From positions 1 through 64,000 of the forward strand of contig NZ_JBNHEP010000094.1 in assembly GCF_050015995.1 (NCBI RefSeq): a DNA stretch of 64,000 nt, read 5' to 3'. Origin of the DNA: Trichodesmium sp050015995 (GTDB lineage: Bacteria > Cyanobacteriota > Cyanobacteriia > Cyanobacteriales > Microcoleaceae). Made by a program: the position numbers and the translations under genes. Below the pieces are notes generated by a model, which was not told the origin of the DNA, did no database searches, and saw only the letters and a program-made list of their open reading frames with translations. Shown piece by piece: positions 1 to 8,937 of this stretch (the first letter of the stretch is position 1; every line of letters begins with the position of its first letter).

Positions 1-365
1 GCCATCCCATCCTAACGGACTGCTCCGCAAACGACCGCTTTTTCTCCTTGAAAGGAGAGGCTTTAAACCTTAATTTTTCGGTAATATCAAATCTGCCTAA
101 TTCCACATAGATCCAATTACGTTGTAATTAGAATTTAAGCCTATTGATTGTGAGGTTGTTTAATCGGATTTGATATAAAGCATTGGAGTAGTTTATAATC
201 AACACTTGATAGCTAGATAGCAAAAAATAGCTCTCTGTGAAAGTGACAGAAGAGAGCTATCGAGTTTTCGAGATTTATACTAGCAGGACTTACGCAAGCG
301 AACCGAAAAACTCAGTTTTTTCCTAGATGTCTATGTTTCTTATAACACTCCAAAGCCAGCTCATT

Positions 366-682
366 TCATATGATATGATGTCCGGATAATTAAGTGATAA
401 AAAAGTTTTTGTTTGTAGTAGGGTTTTAGCCCCATCTATCTTAGTGAGACTTACACAAAACAGCAGCCTAAAATAGGCTCAAATATAGGCAGGCAAAGGT
501 TTGTACGTCAAAAAGGTATAAATCCTTAATTATCAAGGGTTTTAGCCATTTTTAGGTCATCGACGTAATTCCCTTGTCTAGACTGACTTTCAGGCATTTT
601 TTCTCCTAGAAAATGTCTAAGTACCATTAGGGCTAAAGCCCTACTACGAGCTTTAATTATCGCTATTTAACCGGACATGATA
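366..682. repeat. Nested repeat element abutting the 3' end of cpcL
   Basis: The left edge reads TGATGTCCGGATAATTA (about 372) and the right edge ACCGGACATGATAT, ending at about 682. The same inverted ends bound a 135-bp element at 52128-52262 and a diverged copy at about 58892-59022. Nested inside, from about 445, is a degraded copy of the GGGACTTACACAA element seen intact at 20075-20254, in the opposite orientation; its right end is lost. A solo CAGGACTTACGCAAG end lies just upstream at 284-298. I see no gene in positions 1-682. Bases 1-50 match, in reverse complement, a stretch at about 29207-29255. Confidence 0.6.
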
Positions 683-1393
683 TTACTTAGGTGAAAACAC
701 CAAAATTAGAGTAATGGATAACACAGCTAAAGAGAAGATTGACAAAAAGACCAGGGATTTGCGATAAACATTAGCACTGTCATCAAGCACTCCACTAAAC
801 TTCCGCAGTTGCCCCGATCGATATAACTGTTTCAGGTAATTACTGTCGTAACGAGCCATCCGAGCAAAGGGTAACTCTCCTTGGGTGCGCTGGGGCAAAA
901 TCCGGTGACGCTGGTAGGGAACACAATTATAGCCAAAGTTGTTGTCATATTCTTCGCTTTTTAACAGGGCATCAACAAAACCCTGGAGTCCTTTTGTAGC
1001 CAATATTATAGACCAGGCAAGTTTCTCTCGATCATTATAGACTGGGCGTCCTAAAACCCTTTGAATACAAAGCTCGACACAACGATAGTTACTGTTAGTA
1101 TCATAAATCAGTCGCCGGAATGAGTCTGAAAGCAGTAAACCGCGAATAAAATCCTTAATCGCGAGCTGACCATTGCGAAGTTGAGACTCTAGATAAACCT
1201 GTCGATGAGCTGTAATAATTTGTTGCTCGTTGAAAATTTGCCGATAAGCTGCCCATATAATCTCATCCATCTCTGTACCAGTGGGTAGGTTATCCAAAGT
1301 GTACTGTATGGGATATTCATCTCCTGGCACATTAAATTCTTGAACTCGATGATTTTGGCTAGATAGTGGATAGTAAAGTAAAGGAATTGTCAT
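683..1393 (-). CDS. cpcL: CpcL-type (CpcG2) membrane-anchored phycobilisome rod linker
   Basis: 236 aa. The N-terminal ~190 residues form a phycobilisome linker (PBS_linker_poly) domain of the CpcG rod-core type, with the start MTIPLLYYPLSSQNHRV typical of CpcG proteins. The last ~25 residues are a hydrophobic helix (about 210-232) ending in FSPK. That tail is the hallmark of CpcL (CpcG2), which tethers rod-only phycobilisomes to the thylakoid membrane and passes energy mainly to photosystem I. It lies about 620 bp downstream of, and co-directional with, three IsiA-type antenna genes including a PsaL fusion, which fits a photosystem-I supercomplex role. The start codon lies inside a dispersed repeat (AACTGAAATGAC), preceded by TCAGTTA-type heptamers at 1394-1434, and I see no Shine-Dalgarno sequence. 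Linker class is confident; CpcL rather than CpcG1 rests on the C-terminal helix. Confidence 0.87.
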   Translation of the reverse strand: MTIPLLYYPLSSQNHRVQEFNVPGDEYPIQYTLDNLPTGTEMDEIIWAAYRQIFNEQQIITAHRQVYLESQLRNGQLAIKDFIRGLLLSDSFRRLIYDTNSNYRCVELCIQRVLGRPVYNDREKLAWSIILATKGLQGFVDALLKSEEYDNNFGYNCVPYQRHRILPQRTQGELPFARMARYDSNYLKQLYRSGQLRKFSGVLDDSANVYRKSLVFLSIFSLAVLSITLILVFSPK

Positions 1394-2014
1394 TTCAGTT
1401 ATCAGTTATCAGTTGTCAGTTGTCAGTTATTAGTACCTTCTACTAAAGTAGGAGGCTTGAAACACTAAATTTTCTTTTTTATTATTGGCGAGGTTTATTA
1501 AAGAATAGAGTCGATATTGTAGGGGTGAATAGGTATTCTACCCATTGTATGACCAGCAAAGGAGTTATATAAGCCATTTAATATCTCTAGAAAGGAAGTA
1601 TGGAGGGAGTAGACAGTAGTGGGAATTTATTTTTTGACAAAGTAGGGATAGAACATCTGTTCCGCGAGAGCGTTGGTGGAGCAAGTGCGGCAGCTATATC
1701 GCTCTGTTTCTAGAGATTGAAGTTTTATTCATCTGTTGGACAATAGTTAGAATTTTTTGACACCAGCCATTTAATATCTCCAACAATAAAAAATTAAATC
1801 AATCCCATACGCAGAAATCATTTATTCTTTATTCTTTCCCCTTACTATCTACTCCCTCTTTTCTGGAGACTCCAAATGGGTTCTATACTACTCCGAAATC
1901 AACAAATTTCATATGACTTCTAATATCAAATGCTGGTAAGTAAGTCGAAAAATTTACAAGTCGGTACAATTGATACTTCCTGGGGGTTTAGTCACCAAAC
2001 CCCTACGAATATCT
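1394..2014. other. Intergenic, repeat-rich
   Basis: This stretch separates cpcL from the IsiA-PsaL gene. It starts with heptamer repeats (TCAGTTA/TCAGTTG variants, 1394-1434). It also holds the dispersed words CCAAATGGGTTCTATACT (about 1873) and ATTCTTTATTCTTTCCCC. No ORF or RNA gene was recognised. A promoter for cpcL could lie here, but I cannot point to one. Confidence 0.5.
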
Positions 2015-3580
2015 TCAAACAATTCCTGCTCGCCCAATTTCTAGCAGAATAAAGCAAGCAAAAATTACACCGCCTATTCCACCAATCAGGAAACCAGAAG
2101 TAAACAGACTCCAATCCCTATAAGTTTGCAGGTTTTCTGGCAAAACACCCACTGGCTTACCTGAACTTTGAAACACTGCTATTCCATAAACGAATAGACA
2201 GATACTTAAAATTACTACTAACCCAGATGCACTGCCAGCTCCAGCTAAAAGAGCTTGGTCGGTGTCGCGCAATGGTCCCAGTTTAAGGAACGGCCCTAAT
2301 AACAGGTATCCATGAGCCATGCCAATTTCTAGCCCTCGTGCAATGGGAGCTAAACCTTTGCGATAAATTGGTAAGTTTCTCACCCAAGTTATAGTAAGCT
2401 GACTGGAGTTAATTGGAGTTGACAGGTTGCCCAACTGGGGCTTGTTTTGGAACGGCTGTACAATACCCGTGACTAGAGATTCGTTATTGAATTGAGTATC
2501 TCCATAGAGAGCGCCGGGATTGAACTTCATATTACTGAAGACAAATCCACTAGCGATCGCTCTTGCTCTGAGACCATGCCAAAAGTGACCCGCCAGCAGC
2601 AAACAGGCAAAAATGAGTTGGAACAACATCAACCAGGTGCGAGGAGTGATTGTTCCATCAACGTTAGTCACGCCCACAGGACCATAAAATGCTGAGGGAT
2701 AAACTGTATCATTTACCCAGACAAAGTAGGCTGCGAAAAAGCCCATGTAAGCTAAAGCTGCCTGACTATAGGCAAGATATGCCTCTCCCGACCAAACAAA
2801 CAACCCTTTAGCCCATTTGGTAGGAGCAGTATTAATATGCCAGAGACCGCCCAAAACACAGATAGCTCCAATCCATATATGACCGCCCACCACATCTTCT
2901 AGAGAGTTAACAGCAGCCATACCCTTCAATGTCCAGCCATCAGGAGTGATGCCTACCAGATAGCCGAAGATAGTTTGTGGATTCAGAGTGGGTTCAGTAA
3001 TTAGTCGCATATTGGCGATCGCCGGATCGTACAAACCACCAGCATAGACAGCCTTAACTACCAGCATCAATGCTCCTATCCCTAATAGCACTAGATGAAT
3101 ACCAAGAATAGTAGTCATTTTTTTCCCATCATTCCACTGATAGCCAAATCCTTTTTCGTCCAGTTTTTCTGGTCCGAGTACGGAATGGTAAATTCCACCC
3201 GCTCCTAAAATTGCTGAACTAACTAGATGAACAATACCAATTGCGAGGTAAGGATAGGTATCGATAATTTCCCCGTTTGCTCCAACTCCTATACCCAGAG
3301 CAGCCATGTGAGGCAGTAAAATCAGCCCTTGATCGTACATAGGTAAGCTAGGGTCGAATCTAGATAACTCAAATAGAGTCATAGCACCTGCCCACAGTAC
3401 AATCAATCCGGCATGAGCAATGTGTGCTCCTAATAACTTTCCAGATAGATTAACAAAGCGAAAATTACCTGCCCACCAGGAATAGGGTTCTTGGGAATTA
3501 GCAACATAGTTGGTAACATCAACATTATTATCTGTGGAAAAGCCTAAAAACCTTAATGGATTTGATTTAGTTACAGTCAT
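2015..3580 (-). CDS. IsiA/CP43-like chlorophyll-binding protein fused to a PsaL-like domain (CBPV type)
   Basis: 521 aa, against about 340-350 for ordinary IsiA. Residues ~35-345 are a six-helix CP43/IsiA antenna domain with conserved chlorophyll-ligand histidine segments (GAHIAHAGLIVLWAGAMTLFE, IHLVLLGIGA, VGGHIWIGAI, AGHFWHGLRA). Residues ~392-521 match photosystem I subunit XI (PsaL), with the signature region LEIGMAHGYLLLGPF at about 417-431 and two later membrane helices. IsiA-PsaL fusions (called CBPV or IsiA4-like in some cyanobacteria) are known. The PsaL part may dock the antenna onto monomeric PSI in place of PsaL (inference). The start codon lies 2 bp after the stop of the preceding isiA-like gene, so the two are almost certainly co-transcribed and translationally coupled. 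Family assignment is very secure; expression under iron limitation or far-red light is inferred. Confidence 0.92.
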   Translation of the reverse strand: MTVTKSNPLRFLGFSTDNNVDVTNYVANSQEPYSWWAGNFRFVNLSGKLLGAHIAHAGLIVLWAGAMTLFELSRFDPSLPMYDQGLILLPHMAALGIGVGANGEIIDTYPYLAIGIVHLVSSAILGAGGIYHSVLGPEKLDEKGFGYQWNDGKKMTTILGIHLVLLGIGALMLVVKAVYAGGLYDPAIANMRLITEPTLNPQTIFGYLVGITPDGWTLKGMAAVNSLEDVVGGHIWIGAICVLGGLWHINTAPTKWAKGLFVWSGEAYLAYSQAALAYMGFFAAYFVWVNDTVYPSAFYGPVGVTNVDGTITPRTWLMLFQLIFACLLLAGHFWHGLRARAIASGFVFSNMKFNPGALYGDTQFNNESLVTGIVQPFQNKPQLGNLSTPINSSQLTITWVRNLPIYRKGLAPIARGLEIGMAHGYLLLGPFLKLGPLRDTDQALLAGAGSASGLVVILSICLFVYGIAVFQSSGKPVGVLPENLQTYRDWSLFTSGFLIGGIGGVIFACFILLEIGRAGIV

Positions 3581-3582
3581 AA

Positions 3583-4614
3583 CTAGCTTACTTCACCTCT
3601 TGTATATGTAATTACTCGGCCTTCGGTGAAGCTATAGCCTGCTGCCCGTAAGGCGTGGAATATGTGTCCTTGTAGGAAGAAAAAGCCTAACCAGAAGTGA
3701 GCATTGGCTAACCATACTCTTGCAGTTAAGGCTCCATCAGAACTTACAAATACAGGAAAGCGATCGAACTCCAGAATCAAAGTTGGTCCGAAAAATTCTG
3801 TGGGAAATACTAGAGAGTTAACAGACACAAACAGTGTGGCTACAAATGCCATTAAGCTTACCGCGCCAATGCTGTAAGATAGATAGGCTTCTCCAGACCA
3901 TACAAATATGTTTTTAGCCCAACCAAAAGGTACAGAGCTGATATGCCAGAAACCTCCCAAAATGCAGATAGCACCAATCCAAATATGACCGCCTACTACA
4001 TCTTCTAAAGAGTTGACACCAGCTAGCCAGAAACGCCCTTCTGTACCAAACAGGTAGCCGAAAATGGTTATTGGATTCAGAGTAGGATTCTCAATTACCC
4101 GTACATTTTGAATCGCTGGATCGTATAATCCACCAAATGCCATCGCTTTTGCTACAAGTAAGAAAGCACCAATTCCCAACAATACTAGATGGATACCCAG
4201 GATAGTCGTCATTTTGCTTGGATTATTCCAATCGTAGCCAAAGAAGGAAAATTTTTCTTCTAGCTTGTCTGGACCTCTGAGAGCATGGAATATACCACCA
4301 GCTCCTAAAAACGCCGAACTAATCAAGTGCAGTACCCCAATCACAAAATAGGGATAGGTATCTACAACCGCACCCCCTTCACCAACTCCAATTCCTAAAC
4401 GAGCTAAATTTGGTAGCAGAATTAATCCTTGCTCGTACATTGGTAAAGAGGTTTCAAAATTTGACACTTCAAACAAAGTAATAGCACCTGCCCAAAGTAC
4501 AATTAAGCCAGCATGGGCCACATGAGCGCCCAATAGCTTCCCTGATAGGTCAACAAGACGAGCATTACCAGCTCGCCAAGGGATTTGTAGATTATCATCA
4601 GTCGCGACAGCCAT
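3583..4614 (-). CDS. IsiA-type chlorophyll a-binding antenna protein (CP43 homologue)
   Basis: 343 aa, normal length for IsiA/Pcb. The whole protein is one CP43-like six-helix domain without the large lumenal loop of PsbC. Chlorophyll-binding histidine motifs are visible (LLGAHVAHAGLIVLWAGA, TTILGIHLVLLGIGAFLL, DVVGGHIWIGAICILGG, LQGHIFHALRAAG). IsiA-type proteins form light-harvesting rings around photosystem I in iron-starved cyanobacteria. It is the middle gene of three IsiA-type genes, 2 bp upstream of the IsiA-PsaL gene and about 650 bp downstream of another paralogue. GAAGGAGAAT-like sequence precedes the ATG (upstream bases read TAACAAGGAGAATAATTGCG), a credible ribosome-binding site. 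Three tandem paralogues make the exact symbol (isiA1-5) uncertain. Confidence 0.9.
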   Translation of the reverse strand: MAVATDDNLQIPWRAGNARLVDLSGKLLGAHVAHAGLIVLWAGAITLFEVSNFETSLPMYEQGLILLPNLARLGIGVGEGGAVVDTYPYFVIGVLHLISSAFLGAGGIFHALRGPDKLEEKFSFFGYDWNNPSKMTTILGIHLVLLGIGAFLLVAKAMAFGGLYDPAIQNVRVIENPTLNPITIFGYLFGTEGRFWLAGVNSLEDVVGGHIWIGAICILGGFWHISSVPFGWAKNIFVWSGEAYLSYSIGAVSLMAFVATLFVSVNSLVFPTEFFGPTLILEFDRFPVFVSSDGALTARVWLANAHFWLGFFFLQGHIFHALRAAGYSFTEGRVITYTRGEVS

Positions 4615-4943
4615 CGCAATTATTCTCCTTGTTAAATACGATCAAACTTACTTATAGGTTTAACTACATCAGAAGTCAAAAGTCATATCAAATCCAGTAG
4701 TATTGGTATCAGAAAAATATTGTAGGGGTTTGGTTACCAAACCCTTACCAAATTTCGAGTTTTTGCCTCTTGAATGAATCTCCCAACTCCAAAGTAAGCG
4801 GATTTGATATCGTCAGTAGGGGGTGAATAGCCATTCTCCCATACATTCGCAGCACGAACTAAATTTGACAGGTGAATGTCTTAACTGCCTGGTGGCTGCT
4901 ATAACTTTTTATAGCGCTACGCATTAAGGTATTTGACATTTAT

Positions 4944-5162
4944 AGGACTTACGCATGAACCCTATTGGTAGTGAAGTATTTCATCTTAAATGATGCAATA
5001 GGAAGTTGGCCTGAGATTGCTTTCCTGACGGAATGCTCCGCAAACACTGCCGTTGGCAATGACAAATCTAACGCACTATTTTAGGTGAAACAGTCCAGTA
5101 GGGTGTGTTAGCGCCAGCGTAACGCACCAAAGCACTATATATAGAGCCTTTGCGTAAGTCCT
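4944..5162. mobile_element. MITE with AGGACTTACGCA terminal inverted repeats
   Basis: A 219-bp element bounded by AGGACTTACGCA (4944-4955) and TGCGTAAGTCCT (5151-5162), with no ORF inside. The right part, CTATATATAGAGCCTTTGCG, resembles the right end of the IS701-like element at 43772-45131, so it is probably mobilised by that family's transposase. It sits between two isiA-like genes and may separate the operon into two transcripts. Confidence 0.75.
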
Positions 5163-5266
5163 GATTTATTTATCTTGAAACCCTTTGACAGTTTACTATT
5201 CCCTATTCCCTAGCGCATAGCGCTATAATTTTGACTTTTAACTTCCCATCGCGCTTTACTTTTTGA

Positions 5267-6376
5267 TCAAGCAGTTCTTATAGGTTTAACATTCTTAGCC
5301 ATAAAGTTAGAGAAGGTTCCATAAGATATGCCACGAGTAGCAGCACGCGCTCGGTTGGCGTGCCATAAGTGTCCTAGTAAGGCGAGAAAACCTAACGCTG
5401 CATGAACGCTGGCAAGACTAACCCGCACATAGTCACTCCCAATAGGGCCATAAAATAGACTGGGATAAACAATTTCGTTGGTGGAGACGAAGACACTCAC
5501 GCTGAAGCCGGCGATCGCTAGTGCCCCCAAACTGTAAGACAGGTAAGCTTCTCCAGACCAAATCAGTATCTTTTTTGCCCAACCCGTAGGCTTGGAAACA
5601 ATGTGAAACAGACCGCCAAAGATACAAAGTATGCTCACCCAGACATGACCACCGATAACATCTTCCAGATTATCAACGCTAGCCATGCCAGCGATCGTCC
5701 AACCATTAGGGCTAAAGCCAAACAAATAGCCAAAAATTGTTACAGGATCTAGGTTTGGTTGTACCAGTCGCACCTTTTCTATTAGTGGGTCATAAATACC
5801 GCCTAAAGCTGTTGCTTTAATCACCAGTAATGCTGCTCCCAGTCCTAATAGCACTAGATGAATACCCAGAATTGTTGTCATCTTATTGCCGTCTTTCCAA
5901 TCGTAGCCAAAGCCTTTTGGGTCAAGCTGTTTTGGCCCTAAAACCGCATGATAGATACCTCCTGCCCCCAAAACAGCAGAGCTAATTAGATGCAGCATAC
6001 CGATAACATAGTAGGGATAGGTGTCGATCGCCTGCCCACCTGCTTCGATACCAATACCTAATGTTGCCAGATGGGGTAGTAAAATTAGCTTCTGCTCGTA
6101 CATTGGTAAGCTGGGGTCAAAGTAGGATAACTCGAACAGAGTCATTGCACCTGCCCATAGCATAATCAAGCCAGCATGGGCTACATGGGCACCCAGTAAT
6201 TGCCCAGACAGGTCTTTGAACCGGATATTGCCTCCTAGCAGGGGTGCGCCTTCCTCTTCAGTGGCCTCAAAAGACCAGCCTAGCGATCGCCATGCAGGTA
6301 TCCAGAAAATTCCTCTGCTGTTACTTGTAGATTCAGGTGTTTCAACAGTCCTGCTGTCTTCATTTAATGTTTGCAT
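5267..6376 (-). CDS. IsiA-type chlorophyll a-binding antenna protein, first gene of the antenna locus
   Basis: 369 aa. A CP43/IsiA domain covers residues ~48-350, preceded by a ~45-residue N-terminal extension that is charged and non-hydrophobic. Conserved histidine segments include LLGAHVAHAGLIMLWAGAMT, TTILGIHLVLLGLGAALL, IGGHVWVSILCIFGG and LLGHLWHANRARA. It is the promoter-proximal gene of the cluster and is transcribed towards the two other isiA-like genes and cpcL. Its C-terminus lacks the PsaL-like extension. I found no clear Fur box upstream. Two copies of TTATCAATAA lie at about 6550 and 6587 in the 5' region. Antenna family membership is certain; which IsiA subclass is not decidable by eye. 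Confidence 0.9.
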   Translation of the reverse strand: MQTLNEDSRTVETPESTSNSRGIFWIPAWRSLGWSFEATEEEGAPLLGGNIRFKDLSGQLLGAHVAHAGLIMLWAGAMTLFELSYFDPSLPMYEQKLILLPHLATLGIGIEAGGQAIDTYPYYVIGMLHLISSAVLGAGGIYHAVLGPKQLDPKGFGYDWKDGNKMTTILGIHLVLLGLGAALLVIKATALGGIYDPLIEKVRLVQPNLDPVTIFGYLFGFSPNGWTIAGMASVDNLEDVIGGHVWVSILCIFGGLFHIVSKPTGWAKKILIWSGEAYLSYSLGALAIAGFSVSVFVSTNEIVYPSLFYGPIGSDYVRVSLASVHAALGFLALLGHLWHANRARAATRGISYGTFSNFMAKNVKPIRTA

Positions 6377-7233
6377 AGAAATTCTATCCTCAATCTGACG
6401 GATATCAGCTTAAGAAGGCTCAATAGTAGTCCTAAATTATTAAAAAAACATCCTAATAACATAATCAAGAATTAAAATCAGATTCCTTTTACCTTAACCT
6501 GTTTTTTTGTTTTAGGATACAGCCAAAATAGAACTACTATTTGAGTTTTATTATCAATAAATTTATTTCAACATAAAAAAGAAGTTTTATCAATAAGTAG
6601 GATGTTAATTTTTATTAAGAAGTATGAGTAAGGTACAATTCTATAACTAAGATTAATTACTGATTTCTATATCAGTAATCAAAAGTAGTGGTTAGGCAAT
6701 TGGTAGTCAGCTTTTCAGTTCGCATAATGCACAAGAAACACTAAAATAAATTGCTCCATGCTTACAAATTTGCTTCTTTCACTTGCAGCATTCAAAGCAA
6801 ACAAAGATCGCGCAGACAGTGGACGATAGCCCAACTGCAATCAATGCGATCCATGAACATTTGAAAGTATCAAAGTATTGCTGCTCTTAACCACTACCCA
6901 AATTTAGGCAAGCTGATCAAATATTTACCGAAAAATTCAAGGTATAAAGCCTCTCCATTCATGGATAAAAAGTGGTCGTTTCGGCTAACGCCATATCCAA
7001 TCGACCAAGAGAAGAAAAAAATTCCTTTTAGCCCAATCCTCTTGTTTATAAGAAGAGGTAATTATTAATTATTGGTATTGGTGAAATAAGGTATGAAATT
7101 CGTATCGAAGTAAGATTGATAGTAAGAAAAAAAGCTCTTTTAACTACTGACTACTGTACGGGCGATTCGCGAATCGCCCGTACTAAAAATCATACAATCA
7201 TTCACCAACGCCTAATTATTAATTGTTGAAACT
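6377..7233. other. Intergenic between nadB and the antenna locus
   Basis: No gene seen. It holds the presumed promoter of the antenna locus, with two direct copies of TTATCAATAA (about 6550-6560 and 6587-6597). It also holds dispersed repeat sequence (about 6920-7020, GCCATATCCAATCGACCAAG, shared with about 29288-29310) and the 28-bp palindrome at 7156-7183. Confidence 0.5.
7156..7183. repeat. Perfect 28-bp REP-like palindrome
   Basis: GGGCGATTCGCGAATCGCCC flanked by GTAC on both sides forms a perfect 28-bp palindrome. A near-identical copy is at 56408-56435. Such GGGCGATTCGCGAATCGCCC palindromes are common dispersed repeats of filamentous cyanobacteria. It lies in the 3' region of nadB, where it could act as a transcript-end hairpin. 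Confidence 0.85.
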
Positions 7234-8937
7234 TCAACTACTTATACTTTTGATTTTCAAGCGTTCAGGTTTCATCTTGGTTGGTGACTTCCACAAGCGA
7301 TCGCCCTGCATCAAAGTATGTAAATTCCAATCATTAGAAGTTTTTGGATAATCACTACGATAATGTCCGCCTCTACTTTCAGCGCGGGATAAAGCACTTT
7401 TGAGAATTAAATAACCCAGGTCTAAAAGATTTAGTGTTTCTGCAACCGTTCGCAATTGCTGTTCAGCATTAGTAGAATTTAATTCGATCGTCTGGTTAGG
7501 CAAGAGATTAGTTAAAAATTTAACTATATCTAAACTTGCCAAACTATCTCGCCAGCGATTAACTTGATATAGTGCCTGATTTAATAACTCTCCTTGACGA
7601 GAAATTCCTGCACTTTCCCACATCAAATTTGGTAACATTTGCCGGATCGCCTCTATCTCTTCCATCTCCTTATTCCAGTCATAGTTTACCTGATAAATAT
7701 CAGAATCTGGTGCAACTAAATTTGGCTCAATTTCAATTTGAGATAGTTGAGAAGCAAATACTAAACATTCTAACAAAGAATTACTAGCTAAACGATTTGC
7801 TCCATGAACCCCTGTACTTGCTGTTTCTCCAATTGCATAGAGTCCGCGAATCGAAGTCTGACTCATTAGATCGCAAGCAATTCCACCCATCCAATAATGA
7901 GCAGCAGGAGAAACTGGAATAGGTTCTTGAAAAACATCAATACCCCATTGTTGACAGACATTGATAATATTGGGAAAACGATAGCGAATACGGTCTCGGT
8001 CAATTGGTCGCAAATCTAAATATACATTATCACGAGTGGGGTCGCTAGAGGTTTTGCGCAAGTGATGAAAAATAGCTCGACTGACAACATCCCTGGGAGC
8101 TAACTCTCCAGCAGGATGATAGTCAAAGGCAAAACGGTAGCCTTTTTCATCAACGAGATGCGCTCCCTCCCCTCGCACTGCTTCGCTAATCAAAAAATGA
8201 GGCGCTCTTGGTTTAGTTAAGGCAGTGGGATGAAATTGGAAAAATTCCAAGTCTCTTAAAACCGCTCCTGCACGCCACGCTATGGCAGTTCCATCCCCCG
8301 TACTGACTGCCGGGTTAGTAGTTTGAGCAAATATTTGACCCCCTCCACCTGTGGCGAGAACAACTACAGAAGATTTTAACCACTGAATTTTACTTTGAAG
8401 GAGAAGACTAATTCCTTGAGCCCGGTTTTTTTGTGGACTTAGCCATAAACTCAATGCTAATGCTTGAGAAATAACCTGAATGTTTGGACGTTCTAGAACT
8501 TTAGCTATGAGTGTATCAATAATAGCTCGACCTGTGGTATCTGCGGAATGAAGTACGCGGGGACGAGAGTGAGCAGCTTCTAAAGTCATTGCCAGTTTTT
8601 CTCCTTTGTGGTCGAAGGCAACTCCCATTTCTACTAAATGGGCGATCGCCTCTGGAGCATTCTCCACCATAAATTTTACTGCTTCTTGGTCACACAAACC
8701 CACACCAGCTTTAAGGGTATCTTCTAGGTGTAAAAATGGATTATCCGATGGGTCAACAGCAGCAGCAATACCTCCCTGAGCATAGTTACTTGAACCCATG
8801 TTTATGGTATTTTTAGTAACTAAGGCGACTCGGAGGTAAGTAGGTAAACAAAGGGCAGCATAAAGTCCTGCTGCACCAGAGCCTACTACTATAACGTCAA
8901 AGTGGGGAGAAATACTTGGAGATTTTAATCTTGGCAT
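7234..8937 (-). CDS. nadB: L-aspartate oxidase (NadB)
   Basis: 567 aa from the chosen ATG; the frame stays open 18 codons further, to 8991. NadB oxidises L-aspartate to iminoaspartate with FAD, the first step of de novo NAD synthesis. The FAD Rossmann motif is near the N-terminus (VIVVGSGAAGLYAALCL), and the fumarate-reductase/succinate-dehydrogenase flavoprotein motifs follow: SSNYAQGGIAAA, HSADTTGRAI, EFFQFHPTAL, SEAVRGEGAHLV, APRDVVSRAI and YAIGETASTGVHGANRLASNS. I preferred the internal start because the extra residues are hydrophobic, unlike the family, and MPRLKSP directly precedes the FAD domain. It appears monocistronic, flanked by long spacers. Confidence 0.95.
   Translation of the reverse strand: MPRLKSPSISPHFDVIVVGSGAAGLYAALCLPTYLRVALVTKNTINMGSSNYAQGGIAAAVDPSDNPFLHLEDTLKAGVGLCDQEAVKFMVENAPEAIAHLVEMGVAFDHKGEKLAMTLEAAHSRPRVLHSADTTGRAIIDTLIAKVLERPNIQVISQALALSLWLSPQKNRAQGISLLLQSKIQWLKSSVVVLATGGGGQIFAQTTNPAVSTGDGTAIAWRAGAVLRDLEFFQFHPTALTKPRAPHFLISEAVRGEGAHLVDEKGYRFAFDYHPAGELAPRDVVSRAIFHHLRKTSSDPTRDNVYLDLRPIDRDRIRYRFPNIINVCQQWGIDVFQEPIPVSPAAHYWMGGIACDLMSQTSIRGLYAIGETASTGVHGANRLASNSLLECLVFASQLSQIEIEPNLVAPDSDIYQVNYDWNKEMEEIEAIRQMLPNLMWESAGISRQGELLNQALYQVNRWRDSLASLDIVKFLTNLLPNQTIELNSTNAEQQLRTVAETLNLLDLGYLILKSALSRAESRGGHYRSDYPKTSNDWNLHTLMQGDRLWKSPTKMKPERLKIKSISS

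Noticed and set aside
6540..6600. Fur box upstream of the isiA-like operon
   Set aside because: TTATCAATAA copies do not fit the GATAATGATAATCATTATC consensus well enough to call.
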